Shown here piece by piece: positions 41,132-49,191 of a DNA stretch of 64,000 nucleotides (position 1 is the first letter of the stretch; each line of letters starts with the position of its first letter). Location of the stretch: NCBI GenBank assembly GCA_902826335.1, contig CADEEL010000010.1, forward strand, positions 1 to 64,000. The letters are read 5' to 3'. The stretch comes from an uncultured Alphaproteobacteria bacterium. Lineage in GTDB: Bacteria > Pseudomonadota > Alphaproteobacteria > Caulobacterales > Aquidulcibacteraceae. Below the pieces are notes generated by a model. That model was given only the letters and a program-made list of their open reading frames with translations. It was not told where the DNA came from and did not search any database. Position numbers and translations under genes: made by a program.

Positions 41132-42418
41132 CTAGATGAAGAAGACCGGCGCGAAGCCGCCGCCCGCGGTGCGGAAGTTGGTCGTCTGTCCTTGATAGAG
41201 CCGGGCGGCGGCGAGCAGAGGCTCGCCTGCATAGGTGTAGAGGCGGACATCGACTTTGCGCTGCACCCGTTCGCCGTCGACTTTGATCGTGCGTTCGCCG
41301 GGCGGTGCGAAGTCCTGGGCTATGTAGGCGCCTTTGCGAATGCTCTCCCAAACGCCCTTCGTCAGCTTGTCGCCGCGATAGACTGCTTTGCTGGCGTGGC
41401 CTGACGCCGGCTTGAAGAAGAGGCCTTTTCGTTCGCGCCAAAGCGCCTCGGCATTGTCCCGTGTGACGTTGACCGCGTGCGGCACGCCGGCCAGAGCCGC
41501 GACCGCCAAGGCGTCCAATCCCCAGCTGCGCAGTGTCTCGCGGTCCGAGAGCAGGGTGAGATTGCGCTTGTCCGAGAAGAGCGCGTGATTGTGCGGATTA
41601 GGGGTCACAACGACCGCGCCACCTGCATAGGCTGTTCGCAAGGCCGTATGACGGGGATCGTCGAGAGCGAAGTCGACCAGACGGTTGTAGACAACATCGA
41701 TCGGGACGCCCCCCGCCTGAAGCACGTCGCACTCGAAACGCAGCTCGGCCGGATCGGCGATCACGGCCTGGTAACCGCGGCGTTCGAACAGGCGCTGTGC
41801 CAGAACGAATTCGGGATAGAGATATTGATCCTGCGGCGCGTCATCGACGATGGCGATGCGCTGGAGTGCGTCGGTTTTGGCTTGGTGGCGCCATTCCGCT
41901 TCGAACATGTCGATGACGCGGTCTTCGAATTGCGCGACGGACTGGCGCGCAAGTCCCTGCTCGACTTCGGCGCAGCAGGCGATCTGCGCCTGCGCCAGAA
42001 ACGCATTCAGGAATGCGCCGCCGGCATTGGTGTTGATTTCGATAAGCTTCGGACCATCGGGCGTCAGATGAAAATCATAGCCCATGAAGGCGCCAAGTGG
42101 TCCGTGATCGGTTCCGGCGATGGCGGGCGCCCAGGAGAGGGCGGCTTGCTGGTACATGGGCAAGCGCGCGGCGACTTCAATCGCGCGCACGATCGCTTGC
42201 ATCGCTTCACCATCCACCTTGGGAAGAAACACGGGCGCATGAGAAAACAAGTTCGGGCGGGACTGAATAAAGCCCTCGAAGAAGGCGGCGTCGCCTGCTT
42301 CATTCTGCAGCGCCGACGCTAGTGCGTCGCGGTCCAGCGTCACGCAAAAACATTCGCGGTTGAGTAGGTCTGCCGCTGTACGGGATTCGGGGAGAGTCAC
42401 GTTTCGAGCCTCACTCAT
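41132..42418 (-). CDS. ATP-grasp family ligase-like protein
   Basis: 428 residues from the ATG at 42418 (a GTG at 42448 adds ten). The N-terminal half has LGAFMGYDFHLTPDGPKLIEINTNAGGAF, shown here only for the key EIN-TN acidic/metal-binding end (KLIEINTNAGG), and the C-terminal half KGLFFKPASGHASKAVYRG (ATP-binding lysine loop) and YIAQDFAPPGE. This is the ATP-grasp plan of glutathione-synthetase-like amide ligases, but which acid and amine it joins is unknown. Its placement next to a glutathione-polymerising enzyme is suggestive. It faces away from the second trb operon. Confidence 0.7.
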   Translation of the reverse strand: MSEARNVTLPESRTAADLLNRECFCVTLDRDALASALQNEAGDAAFFEGFIQSRPNLFSHAPVFLPKVDGEAMQAIVRAIEVAARLPMYQQAALSWAPAIAGTDHGPLGAFMGYDFHLTPDGPKLIEINTNAGGAFLNAFLAQAQIACCAEVEQGLARQSVAQFEDRVIDMFEAEWRHQAKTDALQRIAIVDDAPQDQYLYPEFVLAQRLFERRGYQAVIADPAELRFECDVLQAGGVPIDVVYNRLVDFALDDPRHTALRTAYAGGAVVVTPNPHNHALFSDKRNLTLLSDRETLRSWGLDALAVAALAGVPHAVNVTRDNAEALWRERKGLFFKPASGHASKAVYRGDKLTKGVWESIRKGAYIAQDFAPPGERTIKVDGERVQRKVDVRLYTYAGEPLLAAARLYQGQTTNFRTAGGGFAPVFFI

Positions 42419-42537
42419 GGCGTGGCGGATAGCACTGTCCAACGCCACAGCGGCAGCGATGGCCTAAGAGTTGGACGGGCGAACCCAGACCTTAGCTCAC
42501 ACCTGTCCTCCAAGGACCACCTTATGCGTCATAGCCC

Positions 42538-42681
42538 TGTGTTCGGCCCGCGCCGGAGGCGCACGGCTCGCCGCCGACCAATGACAAAGCCCTGCGTCCC
42601 GACAGCCTCAGGAGGCCATCGCGCGCAGGCGGCGTCACAGGTGAAAGCGAAGCGTGCCTTGACGCCGCCGAGCACGATGGC
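42538..42681 (+). repeat. Structured dispersed element, copy 3 (type B)
   Basis: Nearly the same as copy 2, including the GCGCC-GGA-GGCGC hairpin near 42552-42564. Main stem GGCGGCGTC (42628-42636) with GACGCCGCC (42661-42669), inner AGGT/GCCT (42639-42642/42656-42659) with a T-G pair where copy 2 has C-G. Enclosed by GCCATCG (42615-42621) and CGATGGC (42675-42681). Confidence 0.75.
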
Positions 42682-43156
42682 ATTCAGTTTACGGGTTCAG
42701 ATTTGGCGCGATCATTCGTTTATGCGGTGTCTTTGTGGTCATCCGCGAACATTCGCCGGCAAGCGGAAATGCGCGACGGAGGAAATGTCGGTGGTTTGTC
42801 TGCCTCTTTCCGAAAAGGCACGCAAATACAGCGTCATAACCTTCCGCGAAACAATCGAGTGGGAATGATTCAGGGCTCTTCCGGGCGGTTCGCCGCCTAT
42901 CGGAAATCCAGCTTAGCGCACTGAAAAATCTCAAAATTCCTATCATCATCTATCGCCACCGTTCGCCGAGCAGCGTGACGGTGTGACGGACTTAGTGACG
43001 GTATGGCCGCGATCGGTGACTTCCGCTCGGACGCCATACCGTCACACCATTTCCCGCCATTTCCGCACGTTTTGCACAAATTAGACTGTAAAACCAAGCG
43101 GATAGGCGCGTTCTGACGGTATTTTGGCCTGACGGTATTTTGGGCCAGTTTTCGCG
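42682..43156. other. Gene-free junction DNA with TGACGGT boxes and a 13-bp inverted repeat
   Basis: No reading frame here is convincing. GTGACGGTATGGC (42995-43007) and GCCATACCGTCAC (43033-43045) form a perfect 13-bp inverted repeat with a 25-bp spacer. CTGACGGTATTTTGG occurs perfectly twice, at 43113-43127 and 43129-43143 (16-bp period), immediately before trbJ homology begins. Further GTGACGG copies lie at 42975-42990. All share TGACGGT, so this may be a protein-binding array, an origin-like region or the end of a mobile element. Confidence 0.5.
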
Positions 43157-43712
43157 CCTACAGCAGATCGAGCAAGCGGCGGCGATGCTGCGTAGCAATC
43201 CGCTGCAATTGTCGCCGGAGCTCTCTCAATCCATCGGCGAGGCGCGTGCACTTTTTCAGAGTGTGCAGGGAATTGCCTTCGAGGCGAACCAGCTCGGCGA
43301 GCAAGTGCGGACGCTCTATCCCGAGACGTGGGAGGACTTCGATCTTGATCGCATTCTGTCCCAGTCCGACCTCTGGATGCGGGAGAGCCGGCAAAGCCTT
43401 CAGCGGGCGATGGAAGCTGAAGCCCGCGCGGCGCAGCGTATAGACCAGACGCGTGGGCGCATTGACCGGGCGCTGCAATCCTCAAGCGCCGCCGAAGGTC
43501 AAACCGGCGCCATCCAAGCGTCCAACCAGCTCCTAGGTATTCAAGCAAGCCAGTTGGCGGAAATTCACGCGCTCCTGATTGCCCAGGGTCGTGCGGTGGA
43601 GACCGAGCGCATGGAGCGTCTCGCGCGGGAGCAACGCGCGACCGAAATCCAGCGCCGCGCTTTTCCCACGGAACGCGGCGGCGATCTGACGCCCGCACGC
43701 ACCGCATTCTGA
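43140..43712 (+). pseudogene. trbJ: trbJ, 5'-truncated second copy
   Basis: 190 codons open from a TTG at 43140. From ~43157 (QQIEQAAAMLRSNPL) to the stop it aligns with residues 58-239 of the complete trbJ at 1576, but the signal peptide and the first ~57 residues are replaced by unrelated sequence (GQFSRL). Without a signal peptide the product cannot reach the periplasm, so the gene is probably dead. Upstream trbE and earlier genes are absent, showing a deletion or junction at ~43156. Confidence 0.83.
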
Positions 43713-43725
43713 GGGAACGCGCGTC

Positions 43726-44778
43726 ATGGACCCCGCACAGGTCAATTCCTTCCTGGATCAGTTCCTGGCCATGGCCTCCAACGGCTTTGGGCTGATCCAG
43801 GGCGATGTGACCTATGTGCTGAACGCGCTCATCGCGATCTCTATTGTTCTGGCCGGCATGCAATGGGCGTTAATGCAGGAGGCGCCGCTCGCGCCCTTCT
43901 TCAGGAAGGTGCTGTTCATCGGCTTCTTCGCGTTCCTCATCAACAATTGGAATGCCATCGCCACGGCCATCAATCATTCCGGCGCTCTGCTCGGGCTCCG
44001 CGCCGGGGGCTCGTCCTTAACCCTGGCCGATCTTCACAATCCGGGACGCATCGCCAGCATCGGCACGGAATTGTTTGGCCGCACCGTCGTTCTTGGTGAG
44101 GGCATGAACATCATCACCGACTTCGTGCCGCTGATCACGATCTATGTCGCTGCGTTCTTTGTGATGATCGGCTTCTTCCTGCTCGCGCTGCAGCTCTTTG
44201 TCGTGCTGATCGCTTTCAAGCTCGGCAGTCTAGCAGCGTTCGTGGCTTTGCCATGGGGCGTGTTTAGCGGCACGGCCTGGATTGCCGAGCGCCCGCTGGG
44301 CTGGGTGGTCGGCTCCGCCGTGCGGCTTTTCGTTCTTGGCTTTGTCGCCTCCATTTCTATCACCTTCGTCAATTCGCTCCCGGCGACGCTGACACTCGAT
44401 GCAGGCGGTGCGCTCAACGTGCTCCTGTTCGGTCTGACCGTGATGGCGCTCGCCTGGTTTGGACCGGTGCTGGCGAGCGAAGTGGTGCAGGGCCAACCGC
44501 ATCTGTCCGGCGCCGATGCGTTCCGCGCCGGTCTCGGCGCGACCGTCATCGGCGGTGGCGCTGCGCTCGCTGGCGGTGTCGTAGCGACGCGGATGGCGAT
44601 CGGTGGCGCACGTCTTATCGGCAGTGCCGGCGGCGCAATCAGCAGAGCTAAGTCAGGTGGCGGCGGAGGAGGCGGCGGCAAAGGCGGCGGCGCGCCGAAG
44701 CCCATCAATTATTCCGGTATGCAGCCAAAACCTGCGCCACCGCCATCATCGCCATCGTCTGGGGGAAGCAATCCATGA
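43726..44778 (+). CDS. trbL: TrbL, second copy
   Basis: 350 residues, starting MDPAQVNSFLDQF 13 bp after trbJ'. Multiple membrane segments as in the first copy; the body is clearly homologous (shared DVTYVLNALI, EAPLAPFFRKVLF, MNIITDF, LPWGVF) with the difference concentrated in the C-terminal Gly-rich tail. Intact frame, overlapping trbF by four bases. Its operon lacks trbB-E in this window, so the channel could only work with ATPases supplied elsewhere. Confidence 0.9.
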   Translation: MDPAQVNSFLDQFLAMASNGFGLIQGDVTYVLNALIAISIVLAGMQWALMQEAPLAPFFRKVLFIGFFAFLINNWNAIATAINHSGALLGLRAGGSSLTLADLHNPGRIASIGTELFGRTVVLGEGMNIITDFVPLITIYVAAFFVMIGFFLLALQLFVVLIAFKLGSLAAFVALPWGVFSGTAWIAERPLGWVVGSAVRLFVLGFVASISITFVNSLPATLTLDAGGALNVLLFGLTVMALAWFGPVLASEVVQGQPHLSGADAFRAGLGATVIGGGAALAGGVVATRMAIGGARLIGSAGGAISRAKSGGGGGGGGKGGGAPKPINYSGMQPKPAPPPSSPSSGGSNP

Positions 44779-45458
44779 AGACGCCATTCACGGCGCCTGC
44801 ACAATCCTACGCAGGAGAAGAAGGTGACACGCCTTACAAGCGCGCGCGTCAGGAATGGGATCGGCGCATGGGCGCGGCGGTCATTTCGGCGCGCGCGTGG
44901 CGGATGATGGCGATCGCCGGTCTGGCGCTATCGGCAGGTCTAGCCCTCGCGCTGACCGTCGTCGCGCTTCAGCAGCGCACCTTCGTTCATGTCGTCGAAG
45001 TGAGTCCGGAAGGGCAGGTCATGAATGTGCGCGCCGCCAGCGGCGACTGGCGGCCCAATGATGCGCAGACCGCTTATCATCTGGGACGGTTTGTGCGTCT
45101 TGTGCGCGGTCTCCCAACCGACGGCGTGGTGCTGCGCGAGAATTGGCTTGAGGCTTACAAGTTCCTAACGCCGCAAGCCGCCGCGCAACTGACCGAAATC
45201 GCGCGCCAAGACGACCCCTTTCTCAGTCTCGGTCGTATCGGACGGACAGTTCATATCCGCTCCATCATCCAGCGCTCGGATCATGCCTGGGAAGTGTCCT
45301 GGATCGAGCGTGAGACCAACGCCACCGGATCGCCGGACGGGCAGGCCTATTCAGGCGTGTTCACCGTCACGACCCGGGCGCCGCGAACCGCCGACGAGAT
45401 CGCGAACAATCCGCTCGGTCTTTGGATTTCTGAATTCTCCTGGAGCCGTGTGCGATGA
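44775..45458 (+). CDS. trbF: TrbF, second copy
   Basis: 227 residues, the same length as the first copy and the most conserved pair of the two operons (for example DTPYKRARQEWDRRMGAAVI and NWLEAYKFLTP are shared). One membrane anchor at ~45-65 and a VirB8-like periplasmic domain. Four-base overlaps on both sides. Intact. Confidence 0.92.
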   Translation: MKTPFTAPAQSYAGEEGDTPYKRARQEWDRRMGAAVISARAWRMMAIAGLALSAGLALALTVVALQQRTFVHVVEVSPEGQVMNVRAASGDWRPNDAQTAYHLGRFVRLVRGLPTDGVVLRENWLEAYKFLTPQAAAQLTEIARQDDPFLSLGRIGRTVHIRSIIQRSDHAWEVSWIERETNATGSPDGQAYSGVFTVTTRAPRTADEIANNPLGLWISEFSWSRVR

Positions 45459-46336
45459 GAATTGCATCAATGCTCGCCGTGGCTGCTTTCGTCGCCATGG
45501 CCGAAGCGCCACCGATGGCGTTCGCGCAGGAGGCGCAGAGCCAATGTCCGGCAATCAACGCTAGCGCGCCGCAAGCCGCCGCGTCTCGGCGGGGACGCGC
45601 GCAATCGTCAGTGGAGCTGCTCGCCGCCGCCAACGGCGCCGCGCGCCAAAGGCCGGACAGAGAGAGCTTCGCGCAGGCGCGCCAGATCTACACCTACGCG
45701 CCCGGCGCCATCTATGAACTCTACGCCAATCCCAATTTCATCTCCGCGATCCTACTGGAGCCGGGCGAAACGCTGAACGATGTCGCTGCAGGCGATACGG
45801 CGCGCTGGATGGTGACCGAAGCGCAGGCGGAAGCCGAAGTAGACGGACGCACGATTGTGCTCGTGAAGCCGCAAGCCGCAAATCTGCGAACCAACATTGT
45901 GCTCGTGACCAGCCGCCGCACCTACACGATCGAAGCGGTGGCGCAATCGGGGCAGACGTATTCTACCGAGATCGCCTGGTGTTATCCCGAGCGCGCCGCG
46001 CCAAGCGCGAATGTGAACGACCTCAATTTCAGCTACCGCATCCGCACCACGCGAGGGTCAAGACCCGTCTGGCTACCAACGCGCGTCTTCGACGATGGGC
46101 GACGCACCTGGATTGAGATGCCGTCGCAAGCATCCTCTACAGATTTACCGCCTCTGTTCGTCATCACGGGCGAGGGCGTTGAGCTGGTGAATTATCGACT
46201 GCAAGGCGATCGCTACATGGTCGATCGTGTGTTCGACGTCGCTGAGCTTCGGCTCGGGACGCGATCGCCGATCATCGTGCGGCTTGAACGTGAGAGGCAT
46301 GAAGCGCCGCCCGCGCGCCGGATCGGGAGGCCCTGA
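45455..46336 (+). CDS. trbG: TrbG, second copy
   Basis: 293 residues with a signal peptide (cleavage near AFAQE). VirB9/TrbG domains with ARQIYTYAPGAIYELY and PPLFVITGEG, as in the first copy. The stop overlaps the trbI start as TGATG. Intact frame; differs from copy 1 mainly in the signal peptide and the C-terminal tail. Confidence 0.92.
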   Translation: MRIASMLAVAAFVAMAEAPPMAFAQEAQSQCPAINASAPQAAASRRGRAQSSVELLAAANGAARQRPDRESFAQARQIYTYAPGAIYELYANPNFISAILLEPGETLNDVAAGDTARWMVTEAQAEAEVDGRTIVLVKPQAANLRTNIVLVTSRRTYTIEAVAQSGQTYSTEIAWCYPERAAPSANVNDLNFSYRIRTTRGSRPVWLPTRVFDDGRRTWIEMPSQASSTDLPPLFVITGEGVELVNYRLQGDRYMVDRVFDVAELRLGTRSPIIVRLERERHEAPPARRIGRP

Positions 46337-47415
46337 TGAGCACTTTGGCATCAGCGCCGACGCCGGGGCCGGACCTCTCCATCCGCGCGCGTGCGCCAAG
46401 TCCGCGCCGTCTGTCGCGCAAGGTCTTGCTTGCCGGCGCGATAGCCGCAGCGTCCGTCGTCACGCTGGCGCTGTTTTACGGATTGAGCGATCGGCCGCGC
46501 CGCAACGCGGCGGAGGCCGGGGCCGTCGCCGCTGCGGGCGGTCCTCCGGAATCCATCAGCAATGCCGCAAGCCAGTATGTGGCGACTGATCTGCCTGGGG
46601 GGCGGCTTGATCCGCCGCAGGACATTGTCTGGGGCGATCACCCGCCGCCACAGCCAGCCGAACTGTCGCCGCCGCAAGACGCAAGCTGGCGTGGCGGCGG
46701 CGCAAATCCTGGCGCGTCTCCCGCCGCCGCGCCTGATCCGCAAACGCTTGCCCGCGCCTCGCCGATCATCTTTGCCGGCCGCGATGAGGCGCCGGGCGTT
46801 GCGCGCGAAGACGAGGCGCGGCTGGACTCCCGTCTGGTGCCGCCGCGATCCCGCTATGAAGTTATTGCAGGCTCGGTGATCCCTGCCGCGCTGGTGACAG
46901 CCCTGAACTCCGATCTGCCGGGGAGCGTCATCGCTCAGGTTACTTCGAATGTGTATGACAGCGTCAGCGGCGAGTATCTGCTCATCCCGCAGGGATCGCG
47001 GCTGATCGGCGAATATCGCTCCTCGCCATCCTATGGTGATCGCAGACTGCTGCTCACCTGGAACCGGCTCATCTTTCCGAACGGCTGGTCGATCAGTCTG
47101 CGTGGCATGCAAGGCGCTGATCCATCCGGCGCCTCGGGGTTGCGCGACCAGACCGATAATCATCTGGGGCGTCTGGCTGGCGCCGTTGGGCTTTCCGCGA
47201 TCGTGAGCGTCGTCGCCGACAACGCCCAAAACGACAATGCGGACAGCTTTGGTCAGAGCGTCGGCGATGCTGCCGCCGCGGAGGCCGCGCGCACGGGCGG
47301 AAGGATCATCGACCGCGAACTGCAGGTGCGTCCCACCCTCCGGGTGCGCGCGGGCGCTTCGGTCCGCGTGCTCGTCACCCGCGACATCCAGCTGAGGCCG
47401 TATCGGGTCCAATGA
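46336..47415 (+). CDS. trbI: TrbI, second copy
   Basis: 359 residues. One membrane helix near residues 30-48, Pro-rich linker, and the VirB10/TrbI domain with LLIPQGSRLIG and RLIFPNGWSISLRGM. Shares DLSIRARAPSPRRLSRKVLL-like N-terminus with copy 1. Starts in the trbG stop and overlaps the HTH gene by four bases. Intact. Confidence 0.92.
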   Translation: MSTLASAPTPGPDLSIRARAPSPRRLSRKVLLAGAIAAASVVTLALFYGLSDRPRRNAAEAGAVAAAGGPPESISNAASQYVATDLPGGRLDPPQDIVWGDHPPPQPAELSPPQDASWRGGGANPGASPAAAPDPQTLARASPIIFAGRDEAPGVAREDEARLDSRLVPPRSRYEVIAGSVIPAALVTALNSDLPGSVIAQVTSNVYDSVSGEYLLIPQGSRLIGEYRSSPSYGDRRLLLTWNRLIFPNGWSISLRGMQGADPSGASGLRDQTDNHLGRLAGAVGLSAIVSVVADNAQNDNADSFGQSVGDAAAAEAARTGGRIIDRELQVRPTLRVRAGASVRVLVTRDIQLRPYRVQ

Positions 47416-47729
47416 AGTTTCCCAAAGACCTCGTGCCGCAAAAGGTGATCGCTGAGGATCTTTGCGTGAGCCTGGTAACCCTCTGGCGCGCGCGCCAGAG
47501 CGGCATCCCGGGGTTTCCCGCCCCGGTCATTTTCCGGAACATGGTGTTTTGGCGAAAGGCTGATTTGAACCAGCTTGAAGACGCGCTGCTGAAGTTTGAG
47601 GGGCGAGGGCGATTTGAGGAGCGCCGCGAACGATCGGAGCGGATCGCCAAGCTTGCCAAGGCGCAGCCCCAGCCCAAACGCGTAAAGCGCCCTCGCCGGA
47701 CAGACGAGCGGCAACGCGACCTCTTCTAA
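47412..47729 (+). CDS. Small AlpA-like HTH protein, second copy
   Basis: 105 residues, same length and layout as the gene at 6007 (shared LVPQKV, LCVSL.TLWRAR, PGFPAPVI, MVFWRKADL and the DERQRDLF end). Conservation of an intact frame in both operons, one of which is otherwise damaged, suggests a useful function, possibly in regulating the element. Sixteen bases later the structured repeat begins. Confidence 0.7.
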   Translation: MKFPKDLVPQKVIAEDLCVSLVTLWRARQSGIPGFPAPVIFRNMVFWRKADLNQLEDALLKFEGRGRFEERRERSERIAKLAKAQPQPKRVKRPRRTDERQRDLF

Positions 47730-47744
47730 AGCCCGATGCTCCGT

Positions 47745-47891
47745 GTTCGACCTCTGCCCGAGTAGGGCGTGAGGTCGAACGAGACATGGGACGCGCTCCG
47801 CGTCCCGACCCTTCCGGTCCGCCATCGCGCGCAAGCCAGCGTCCAGGGCGAAGAGCCGAAGGCGTCCCTTGACGGTGGCGAGCACGATGGC
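47745..47891 (+). repeat. Structured dispersed element, copy 4 (type A)
   Basis: First hairpin identical to copy 1: GTTCGACCTC (47745-47754)/GAGGTCGAAC (47771-47780). Second: GGGACGCG (47788-47795)/CGCGTCCC (47799-47806), where copy 1 has T-A for a C-G pair. Third: GCCAGCGTC (47835-47843)/GACGGTGGC (47871-47879), one mismatch, A-T where copy 1 has G-C; AGGG/CCCT at 47845-47848/47866-47869. GCCATCG/CGATGGC at 47821-47827/47885-47891. It starts directly after the second trb operon. Confidence 0.75.
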
Positions 47892-48196
47892 TGTGGAATA
47901 GGGCCTGATCGAACCATTGCGTCAGGGGCAAACGTGGTATCGTCAATAACGCTCCATGAAAGTGCAAATTGCTAAGTCACTTTGCGATGAAAAAGCAGGG
48001 GGGCGACGTGAGCATTTTCGATTGACGGCGCGCTTGACGGCGCACCCGCAAATGTCGCTAGCTCACCGAGCGAAGGCGAAAGGTGGCGCTAGATTGATAG
48101 AGAATTGAGTGGGAGTAGTCCCGCCCGCATCCAAGCGGCGCGTGCGCGGCGACTAAGGTCCGTTGTGCCCTTGTCGATGGACTGGAGGATGCGCGG
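47892..48196. other. Intergenic boundary between element and chromosome
   Basis: About 300 bp with no convincing gene. Composition shifts from accessory to core genes across it. The right boundary of the accessory region probably lies here, but no tRNA, direct repeat or integrase was found to define an attachment site. Confidence 0.4.
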
Positions 48197-48646
48197 ATGA
48201 CGCTTGTAGAATTGTGGCGCGAGTATTGGTGGATGATTTTCCCGATCGCGGGCTTGGGGTTTGGCTTTCTCGGCATGCTGGGCGATCAGCGTCGCCAGGA
48301 GCGGGCGCTCGATATTCTCCGCACCTATGCGGAACAGGGCAAAGAGCCGCCGCCCGAACTTCTGCGTGCGCTGTCCCGCGCGGGGGGTGAGGACACGGGC
48401 GGCGCCCTCGGGCTTAATTGGGCCGCGAGCCCTGACGAGGCGCGCGACCACGCCGCGCGTACGCTCTGGGGACGCTTCTTTCTGTTCGCGGCCTTGGCAG
48501 CGGGATTTGCGGTCGGCGCGGGCGTGCAATGGAGTGAAAATTCTAATGCGCCGACGGCGTTCCTGATTGTCACCGTGGTGATGAGCATCATGGCCGTGGG
48601 TTCATTTGTTCTGGCGATTTCGGCTGGCTTTCGCGGCAGGAAATGA
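48197..48646 (+). CDS. DUF6249-like two-helix membrane protein
   Basis: 149 residues: an N-terminal membrane helix (MIFPIAGLGFGFLGMLG), a central charged segment with DQRRQERALDILRTYAEQG and PPPELLRAL, and two C-terminal membrane helices. Layout matches the DUF6249 type seen next to ECF sigma factors. It overlaps the sigma gene by four bases. A paralogous arrangement follows at 49569. Confidence 0.6.
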   Translation: MTLVELWREYWWMIFPIAGLGFGFLGMLGDQRRQERALDILRTYAEQGKEPPPELLRALSRAGGEDTGGALGLNWAASPDEARDHAARTLWGRFFLFAALAAGFAVGAGVQWSENSNAPTAFLIVTVVMSIMAVGSFVLAISAGFRGRK

Positions 48647-49191
48647 GCGCGGACGGGGACGCGGCGCTGATCGCGGCGGCGCGGCGGGGCGACCGGGCGG
48701 CGTTTGGACGTCTCGTGGCCGCGCACCAGCAGGCGGTGCGCGGCTTCTTGCGTCGGGCGGGCGGGGACGCCAGCGAGGCCGACGATCTGGCCCAGGAGAC
48801 ATTTATCGCCGCCTGGACGCGCCTCGATCAATTCCGCGGCCAGGCGAGTTTCCGATCCTGGCTGTGCGGGATCGGCTGGCGCAAGCTTCAAGGCGCCCGT
48901 CGTACGCTCCAGCGCAGCCGCGCGCGCGACGGAGCGTACCTGCGCGATGTCGCGCCGATGAACGACGATGGCCTCGATCCGGCGACGCGCCTTACGCTCA
49001 CGCGCGCCATGGAGGCGCTGCCGCTCGATCAGAGGGCGTGCGTGGCGCTGTGTTTGGGGGCCGGTATGAGCCACGGCGAGGCTGCGGCGGCGCTTGAATT
49101 GCCGCAGGGAACGGTGAAGTCTCACGTAGCGCGCGGTCGGGCGCGCCTGCATGCGGCGCTGGGCGGGAACGAAGGAGGTGGCGATGTCTGA
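48643..49191 (+). CDS. ECF sigma factor
   Basis: 182 residues with sigma-2 (DLAQETFIAAWTRLDQFRG in part; SWLCGIGWRKL) and sigma-4 (ALPLDQRACVALCLGAGMSH, GTVKSHVARGRARLHAAL). Sits between a DUF6249-like gene and a small membrane gene that could be its regulator. No typical zinc anti-sigma motif is visible in the neighbour. Targets unknown. Confidence 0.85.
   Translation: MSADGDAALIAAARRGDRAAFGRLVAAHQQAVRGFLRRAGGDASEADDLAQETFIAAWTRLDQFRGQASFRSWLCGIGWRKLQGARRTLQRSRARDGAYLRDVAPMNDDGLDPATRLTLTRAMEALPLDQRACVALCLGAGMSHGEAAAALELPQGTVKSHVARGRARLHAALGGNEGGGDV

Noticed and set aside
42689-42949. 86-codon minus-strand frame in the junction region
   Set aside because: No motif, no ribosome site and no similar sequence in the window; treated as non-coding.
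47253-47967. Minus-strand frames across structured element copy 4
   Set aside because: The matching frames in the other copies are broken by single-base indels, and base changes preserve pairing rather than codons.
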